Assembly (NCBI GenBank): GCA_019459525.1
Contig: JAIBEY010000086.1
Location: 1-49,659 of the forward strand
DNA: 49,659 nt
Origin: Prolixibacteraceae bacterium
GTDB lineage: Bacteria > Bacteroidota > Bacteroidia > Bacteroidales > Prolixibacteraceae
Direction of reading: 5' to 3'
Shown here one piece after another: positions 44,056 to 49,659 of the stretch. The notes under the pieces are model-generated. The model ran no database searches. It saw only the letters and a program-made list of their open reading frames with translations, and was not told where the DNA came from. Position 1 is the stretch's first letter. The number at the start of each line of letters is the position of its first letter. A program made the translations under genes and the position numbers.

Positions 44056-45441
44056 ATGTTTAATCGCGAAACCTATATTAGCCGCAGGCAAAAGCTAAAA
44101 CAACATATTTCTGAAGGGATTATCCTCTTACTGGGCAATGTTGATTCGCCCATGAATTATGCTGATAACACCTATTATTTCAGGCAGGATAGTTCGTATC
44201 TGTATTTCTTCGGATTGGACTTTCAGAAACTGGCAGGGGTTATTGACGCAGAATCTGGTGAAGAAATTATTTTTGGTGATGATGTTGAAATTGAGGATAT
44301 TATTTGGATGGGGCCTCAGATTGCGTTGAAAGAAAAGGCTGCCGAAGTTGGCATTACTAAAACCGAACCGTATAAAAATCTTCAGTCGATCATTGAAAAA
44401 GCCATTCAGGCAGGTCGTAAAATTCATTTTTTGCCACCATACCGTGCTGAAAACAAAATACTTTTGAACGATTTGCTTGGGATCTCCATATCGAAACTCA
44501 AAGCCTATTCATCCCTGGAATTGATCAAGGCCATTGTTGCTTTACGTTCGGTTAAAGAAGAGCAGGAAATAGCTGAAATCAGAAAGGCTTGTGCCGTGGG
44601 CTATCAGATGCATGTTACCGCCATGAAAATGGCTAAAGCTGGTGTTTGGGAGCAGAGCATTGCAGGTACCATTGAAGGAATTGCCAATGCTGGTGGAGGC
44701 ATGGTTTCGTTTCCTGTAATTTTGTCGCAGAATGGTGAAACGTTGCACAATCACGATCACTCCAAAACCCTGCAAAACGGACGGCTATTACTGGTTGATG
44801 CCGGTGCCGAGATTGGTTCGCGGTATGCATCAGATTTTACCCGTACAGTTCCGGTTAGCGGTAAATTTACGCAGCAACAACGCGAAATATATGAAATTGT
44901 AATGGCCGCAAACAACCGCGGACGTGAGTTAACCAAACCCGGATCGACTTATTTGTCGGTTCATTTAGCCGCCGCAGAAGTAATTGCTTCGGGACTAAAA
45001 GCGCTGGGGTTGATGAAAGGTGATGTGAAAGAAGCTGTTGCAAATGGGGCTCATGCGTTGTTTATGCCTCATGGCCTGGGGCACATGCTTGGGCTTGATG
45101 TGCACGATATGGAAGATTTAGGACAGATTTATGTGGGCTACGACGACGAAACACGTCCGGTAAATCAGTTCGGAACTGCTTATTTGCGCATGGGACGTAA
45201 ACTTGAGCCAGGTTTTGTAATTACAAATGAACCCGGAATTTATTTCATTCCTGCCTTGATCGAAAAGTGGAAAGCTGAGCAGATAAATACTGATTTTATC
45301 AACTTCGGCCGTTTGGAGTCTTACCTCAATTTTGGTGGAATCAGGCTCGAAGACGATATTCTGGTAACTCAATCCGGAAGTGAAATTCTGGGTGACCGAA
45401 TCCCGATTACACCCGACGAAGTGGAGGAAATTATGCGATAG
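44056..45441 (+). CDS. pepP: Xaa-Pro aminopeptidase (aminopeptidase P)
   Basis: A 461-residue M24B peptidase, removing the N-terminal residue before proline. The N-terminal domain holds YYFRQDSSYLYFFGLD. In the C-terminal pita-bread fold the metal ligands are Asp248 and Asp260 of VDAGAEIGSRYASDFTRT, His of PHGLGHMLGLDVHD, and Glu of ITNEPGIYF and GGIRLEDDILVT. All ligands are present. The stop abuts the end of the convergent kinase gene (45441/45442). Confidence 0.95.
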   Translation: MFNRETYISRRQKLKQHISEGIILLLGNVDSPMNYADNTYYFRQDSSYLYFFGLDFQKLAGVIDAESGEEIIFGDDVEIEDIIWMGPQIALKEKAAEVGITKTEPYKNLQSIIEKAIQAGRKIHFLPPYRAENKILLNDLLGISISKLKAYSSLELIKAIVALRSVKEEQEIAEIRKACAVGYQMHVTAMKMAKAGVWEQSIAGTIEGIANAGGGMVSFPVILSQNGETLHNHDHSKTLQNGRLLLVDAGAEIGSRYASDFTRTVPVSGKFTQQQREIYEIVMAANNRGRELTKPGSTYLSVHLAAAEVIASGLKALGLMKGDVKEAVANGAHALFMPHGLGHMLGLDVHDMEDLGQIYVGYDDETRPVNQFGTAYLRMGRKLEPGFVITNEPGIYFIPALIEKWKAEQINTDFINFGRLESYLNFGGIRLEDDILVTQSGSEILGDRIPITPDEVEEIMR

Positions 45442-47487
45442 TTATTCCGCTTGACTTGCTGGTTTATATGGAATAGTAAAATAAAATTTTGAACCTTTTC
45501 CGATTTCTGATTCGACCCAAATTTGACCGCCCAGTAATTCAACATTTGCTTTCGAGATAGCCAGGCCTAGACCAGAACCTCCAAATTGTCGGGTGGCAGA
45601 ACTTTCTACTTGTCGGAATCGCTTGAAAATATCCTGATGCATTTCAGGAGTAATGCCAATGCCTGTATCTTGAATGAAAAAAACGAGCTTGTCATTATCT
45701 ATCTGATAGCCAAATGATACAGATCCGTTTTTCGTAAATTTAATTGCATTTCCAATCAGGTTAGTAAGAATCTGAGCCAGTTTTGTACCATCGGTCAGTA
45801 TTAATGCTTCATTGTCATGGTTACACGTTTCAAAAGTCAAGGCAATATTTTGCTTTTCAGCTTTTGTTTTAAACTGATTTGATAACAATTGGCAGATAGC
45901 GTTTATATTTATTTCTTTTTCCTGAAGTTTCGCCTGACCCGCCTCGATGGTGGCAATGTTGATAATGTCGGCAATAATTGAAAGCAAATGATCGTTGCTT
46001 TGTTCAACAATGTCTATATAATTTGCGCGTTCTTCTGGTGATAATTCTTCCTCAGACAATAATCTGGAAAAACCGACGATGGAATTTAGCGGAGTTCTTA
46101 TTTCGTGTGAAATATTTTGCAGAAAAGTAGTTTTTAACCGGTCACTTTCGATGGCCTTTTCTTTGGCAGAAATTAGATCGTCTTCCATCTCTTTTCGTTC
46201 GGTGATGTCGGTTATGGTTCCAATATAACCCATAAGGTCACCTTTTTCATTTTTTTGCGGAACGGCCTGCCCAATCACCCAAGCCACTGAGCCATCGGGA
46301 TGAGTAAAACGATATTCTGATTTTAGACCAATATTGGATAAGTTAGTTTGTTGCCAGTTAAGCGTTATACTGTCCAGATCGTCGGGGTGAATCGCTTTTA
46401 TCCAGCCGCTACCCATTGCTTCTTCGTAGCTTAATTTCGAAATTTCGCACCAGCGTGGATTTACATAGTTTGTTGAACCGTTGGCGTCTGTTGTAAAAAT
46501 ACCTACCGGTGCCGATTCTGCTAAGATCCTGAACCGAAGTTCACTTTCCCTCAATGCTTCTTCCGCCTTTTTTTGTTCTGTGAGGTCGCGGATAACCATG
46601 CTTGTTCGTTCATTGCCATCCTTATCAAGAAAAATAACCGAAGATACTTCGGTCAGGAATCTTGATCCATCTTTTTTGATAAGTGCGAGTTCTCCTTTTG
46701 CATGCCCAACTCTTTTCCTTTGGTCTAGTAATACTGACAAGTGCGGGTTGTTGGAACTGTCAATTAAACCGTCTCTGCCTATTCGTATAATCTCCTCTTC
46801 AGTACGGTCGAATAGTTTACAGGCGAAATCGTTGGCCGAGAAGATTTTTCCGTCAGGTGCTGTCAATAAAATAGCAATTCCTGAATTTTCAAATATTGAA
46901 CGGTATTTTTCTTCACTTTCTTTTAGGGTTTGGGCGATCTTCTTTCTGTGCTCAACTTCAGTTTCAAGCTGCGAAGCATATATTCTGATTTTCTTTTCAG
47001 CTTCTTCGCTTTTTAGCATCCGGTCCTCCATCTTTCGGATCAGGGTCTCATTGTATTCTTTTAGCAGAGTGACTTCTGATGATTCATGAGTTTGTAATAC
47101 CTGGATTTTTCCATTTCGGAATTCGGAAAGTACTTGCTCAATTATGGCCATAAAATCTTCAGGTTCCTGGGGTTTGATTATAAACCGGTCAGCTCCCAGG
47201 CTCAATGCAAACTCGCCGTCCTTTGGGTGCGTGTATGTGGCCGTATAAAAAACAAAAGGAATATTTCTCAGGGTTTCCTCCTTTTTCCATTCGCGGCAAA
47301 GGGAATAACCGTCCATAACGGGCATCAGAATATCAGAAATAATAATATCCGGCGGATTCTTAAGGGCAAGTCCAAGAGCTTCGGCGCCATCATTGGCCGA
47401 CACTGTAGCATAACCATAACCCTTTAGTAATGATTCTAATAAATACAGGTTTTCTTTTATATCATCAACAATTAATACAAGTTTCAT
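45442..47487 (-). CDS. REC-PAS-PAS histidine kinase (hybrid)
   Basis: A 681-residue cytoplasmic kinase with an N-terminal receiver (Asp52 in IIISDILMPVMDGYS). A coiled coil and two PAS domains follow (about 190-310 and 315-435), then HisKA with His461 in NISHEIRTPLNSIVGFS, and a HATPase with GNAIKFTKNGSVSFGY and GSGLGLAISKANVELLGG. The order receiver-first suggests it takes phosphate or a conformational cue from another kinase. It starts 4 bp inside the CheY-like gene (overlap), so it is co-translated with it. Confidence 0.93.
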   Translation of the reverse strand: MKLVLIVDDIKENLYLLESLLKGYGYATVSANDGAEALGLALKNPPDIIISDILMPVMDGYSLCREWKKEETLRNIPFVFYTATYTHPKDGEFALSLGADRFIIKPQEPEDFMAIIEQVLSEFRNGKIQVLQTHESSEVTLLKEYNETLIRKMEDRMLKSEEAEKKIRIYASQLETEVEHRKKIAQTLKESEEKYRSIFENSGIAILLTAPDGKIFSANDFACKLFDRTEEEIIRIGRDGLIDSSNNPHLSVLLDQRKRVGHAKGELALIKKDGSRFLTEVSSVIFLDKDGNERTSMVIRDLTEQKKAEEALRESELRFRILAESAPVGIFTTDANGSTNYVNPRWCEISKLSYEEAMGSGWIKAIHPDDLDSITLNWQQTNLSNIGLKSEYRFTHPDGSVAWVIGQAVPQKNEKGDLMGYIGTITDITERKEMEDDLISAKEKAIESDRLKTTFLQNISHEIRTPLNSIVGFSRLLSEEELSPEERANYIDIVEQSNDHLLSIIADIINIATIEAGQAKLQEKEININAICQLLSNQFKTKAEKQNIALTFETCNHDNEALILTDGTKLAQILTNLIGNAIKFTKNGSVSFGYQIDNDKLVFFIQDTGIGITPEMHQDIFKRFRQVESSATRQFGGSGLGLAISKANVELLGGQIWVESEIGKGSKFYFTIPYKPASQAE

Positions 47488-47879
47488 AAGCGTATTTTCC
47501 TTTGCTGAAGTTCCTCAGAAAAATAGGATTCCATCCTTTGTATAAAGTTGTCTGGATCAATGGGTTTTTCGATATATCCTGTAGCTCCCGATTCCATTGC
47601 TTTTTCGCGGTCGCCCACCATGGCATGCGAAGTTACTGCGACAATTGGAATATGTTGGAGGTCACTTTTTTTCCGTAGCTCTTTCGCTATTTGGTACCCA
47701 TCCATTTGAGGCAGTTGAATATCCAATAAAATCACATCGGGTGAGTGTTCAATCGCAGCCTTAATCCCATCTAACCCGTTGAATGCCTGAAATACCTCGT
47801 AATTATTGTTTTCAAGCAAAAAGGTAAGCATGTACATGTTCTGTTCGTTGTCTTCAATGATTAATGCTTTTAGTTTCAT
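47484..47879 (-). CDS. CheY-like single-domain response regulator
   Basis: A 131-residue receiver with no output domain: acidic pocket in LIIEDNEQN, phospho-Asp53 in VILLDIQLPQMDGYQ, and Lys in GYIEKPIDPDNF. It lies between two kinases in one operon (19 bp after one, 4-bp overlap with the next) and probably shuttles phosphate between them. Confidence 0.93.
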   Translation of the reverse strand: MKLKALIIEDNEQNMYMLTFLLENNNYEVFQAFNGLDGIKAAIEHSPDVILLDIQLPQMDGYQIAKELRKKSDLQHIPIVAVTSHAMVGDREKAMESGATGYIEKPIDPDNFIQRMESYFSEELQQRKIRL

Positions 47880-47898
47880 CGGATATCTTTTAATTTTA

Positions 47899-49659
47899 TT
47901 AGGTCAATTTAGTATTTTTTAAAGGCAGTTTGATGATGAAAATGCTACCCTTGCCGGGTTCTGATTGAACAGCAATAGAACCTTCCATCATGATCATTAG
48001 TTTTTTGCTGATAGACAGCCCCAATCCGGTACCTTCGTGTTTGCGTGCAATTCCAGAATCGACTTGTATAAATGGGTTGAACAGCTTTTTGATCTGATCT
48101 TCTTCTATTCCTAATCCTGTGTCAATTACCTGAACGGTCAAAAAGTTGTCTTCCCTAAAAGCTTTCACTTGAACAGACCCGATTTCTGTAAATTTTAAAG
48201 CGTTGTTTACCAGGTTTATAATGACTTGTTGTACTCTGAATTGGTCGTTTATGATTTCAGGCAACGCCGGTTCTACTGTTGCCGATAAGGCCAGGTTTTT
48301 ACTTTGCGCAAATTGTTGGCAAAGGTCGAGTACGTTTTGAATAACATCAGAAATACTAAATCGGTCGGTACTTAAATTTAGCTGGCCAGCTTCAATCTTC
48401 GATAAGTCGAGAATGTCATTAATTAGCGATAACAAGTGGCGGCCACTTTTCTGGGTCATCCGCAGTTGCTTTTTCTGCTCATCGTTTTGTGGGCCGGGCA
48501 ATTCCTGTAACAACATTCCTGTAAAACCAATGATTGAGTTTAAGGGTGTACGAAGTTCGTGTGACATGGTCGCCAAAAATGCTGATTTTAATTGATCGGC
48601 CGATTCTGCACGTTCTTTAGCGATTTCCAACTCCGAAGTTCTTTCTTCAACCATTTTTTCAAGGTGCTTGCGATACCTTTCTAATTCTAATTCTGCTAGT
48701 TTCCGGTCGGTTATGTCCCAAAAAATTCCCTGAACTCCAATAACGGAGCCATCTCCGTCTTTAACGGGAATCTTAACCACTTGTGTCCAGTAAGTTTGCC
48801 CATCACGAATCTCACACACTTCGGTTTCAAGTGGTTTGCCCGACGCTAAAAAATCAATGTCCTCTTTCCGGTATTTTTCCGCCTGGTCCTTTGGAAAAAA
48901 ATCATAATCCGTTTTTCCTGCGATTTCAGATGATTGGATGTTTAATTCTCTGGCAAAATTTTCATTACAGGATACAAAAAGTAGCTCGCTGTTTTTGACA
49001 AATATCTTTTGAGGTAGATTTTCGAGTAGTGTCCGGTATTTGATCAGGCTTTCATGCAGGCTTAACTGCATTTTTTTTCGTTCATAAAGTACTGAAGAAA
49101 GCACCAGAAAGGTAATTGCGACAATACCGATAAAACTTTGAATTACCAATATTGATTCGTTTTGCTGAAGGGTGTCGTTTATCGTATGGTGCATACTTGA
49201 CCATATTGCCAATCCGCTAATTATCAATACGAAAAAGTTAGTTTCGAATTTGCCAAATCGGAATATGGACCATAATAAAACAGGTATAAACAAGTAAATA
49301 AGGTTATAAATCGTGAAAAATATTAGATAGGATGTAAAAACTAATACAATAATAAACCCTGCGAATTCTGCAAATTTCAGGAGGTTCCATTCTCCGAATT
49401 TTTTTTGGCTCCAATTGATGATGATTGGCGCCAGAATCAGGACTCCTAGAGTATCTCCAAACCACCAGTTTAAAAGCATGTGATCAAAAACTATCCATTG
49501 GCTTGTCCATGCACAAAACGACAGCGAACCAATGAACGCTGCAATAAGAGTTGATAGTAATGCCCCGGCGAAGATAAAAAGTGTTGTCCCTTTCATCGTT
49601 TCCAGCGGGTTAGGGTTGTTGGAAAACCGCAAAATTAACCATGCACCAGCAAGGGCTTC
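47899..49659 (-). CDS. MASE1-PAS histidine kinase (5' end outside)
   Basis: A membrane sensor kinase whose start lies beyond the right edge; the open frame continues to 49659 with [20 protein letters not shown], the conserved end of a MASE1 segment. At least five hydrophobic helices follow (for example [20 protein letters not shown] and [19 protein letters not shown]), then one PAS/PAC domain ([20 protein letters not shown]), a HisKA with His in [20 protein letters not shown], and a HATPase ([32 protein letters not shown]). MASE1 is an integral-membrane sensor of unknown ligand. It heads the three-gene phosphorelay operon. Confidence 0.92.
   Translation of the reverse strand, partial: EALAGAWLILRFSNNPNPLETMKGTTLFIFAGALLSTLIAAFIGSLSFCAWTSQWIVFDHMLLNWWFGDTLGVLILAPIIINWSQKKFGEWNLLKFAEFAGFIIVLVFTSYLIFFTIYNLIYLFIPVLLWSIFRFGKFETNFFVLIISGLAIWSSMHHTINDTLQQNESILVIQSFIGIVAITFLVLSSVLYERKKMQLSLHESLIKYRTLLENLPQKIFVKNSELLFVSCNENFARELNIQSSEIAGKTDYDFFPKDQAEKYRKEDIDFLASGKPLETEVCEIRDGQTYWTQVVKIPVKDGDGSVIGVQGIFWDITDRKLAELELERYRKHLEKMVEERTSELEIAKERAESADQLKSAFLATMSHELRTPLNSIIGFTGMLLQELPGPQNDEQKKQLRMTQKSGRHLLSLINDILDLSKIEAGQLNLSTDRFSISDVIQNVLDLCQQFAQSKNLALSATVEPALPEIINDQFRVQQVIINLVNNALKFTEIGSVQVKAFREDNFLTVQVIDTGLGIEEDQIKKLFNPFIQVDSGIARKHEGTGLGLSISKKLMIMMEGSIAVQSEPGKGSIFIIKLPLKNTKLT

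Overview
The window looks like a chromosomal segment of a Bacteroidota bacterium, probably class Bacteroidia and perhaps Marinilabiliales-like (the order is inference). The evidence is repeated TAnnTTTG -7 promoter boxes, several with a TTG/TTTG element 18-21 bp upstream; a NigD-like lipoprotein; a PPi-dependent phosphofructokinase; a Bacteroidota-style SerA with Lys where the catalytic His normally sits; a CcrA-like class B1 beta-lactamase; and little use of Shine-Dalgarno sites. I see no tRNA, rRNA, CRISPR array, transposase or prophage.

Layout. 1-1.5 kb: lrgA (plus the first codons of a probable lrgB), a MazEF-type toxin-antitoxin pair and a truncated quinone-oxidoreductase remnant. 1.5-3.25 kb: a small AT-rich accessory pocket with several hairpins, a 54-codon ORF, a 19-codon micro-ORF lying in a striking SD/anti-SD hairpin, and an orphan ~217-aa protein. 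3.25-11.3 kb: minus-strand metabolic genes, namely a dienelactone hydrolase flanked by two identical 35-bp palindromes, a tandem cysteine-desulfurase-like protein, a methyltransferase, GNATs and a crtB/crtI carotenoid pair. crtB is bracketed by two near-identical ~120-bp repeat clusters. 11.6-13 kb: an aldehyde dehydrogenase.

13-19.5 kb: the most unusual block, one tightly spaced minus-strand operon encoding a soluble seven-PAS LytS-type sensor kinase, a secreted B1 metallo-beta-lactamase, a LytTR response regulator, a GNAT and an EFR1-type flavodoxin/ferredoxin. 19.7-31 kb: a GH28 pectinase-like enzyme, an orphan Hpt, gcvT, comB, then serC-serA with a pentapeptide-repeat protein, a small membrane protein and DUF1015, then DUF423, a C69 peptidase and rplS. 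31-37.4 kb: uvrA, an ECF sigma factor with a small companion ORF, and an SPFH/RHH/zinc-ribbon group with a hydrolase remnant. 37.5-45.4 kb: PPi-PFK, a thioredoxin lipoprotein, a NigD-like protein, an S9 peptidase, a cytidylate-kinase-like protein and aminopeptidase P. 45.4 kb to the end: a phosphorelay cluster (MASE1-PAS kinase, CheY-like regulator, REC-PAS-PAS kinase) running off the right edge.

The best candidates for something undescribed are (i) the beta-lactamase gene placed between the sensor and the regulator of a two-component system, and (ii) the SD/anti-SD hairpin with its micro-ORF ahead of an unknown protein near 2.2 kb.
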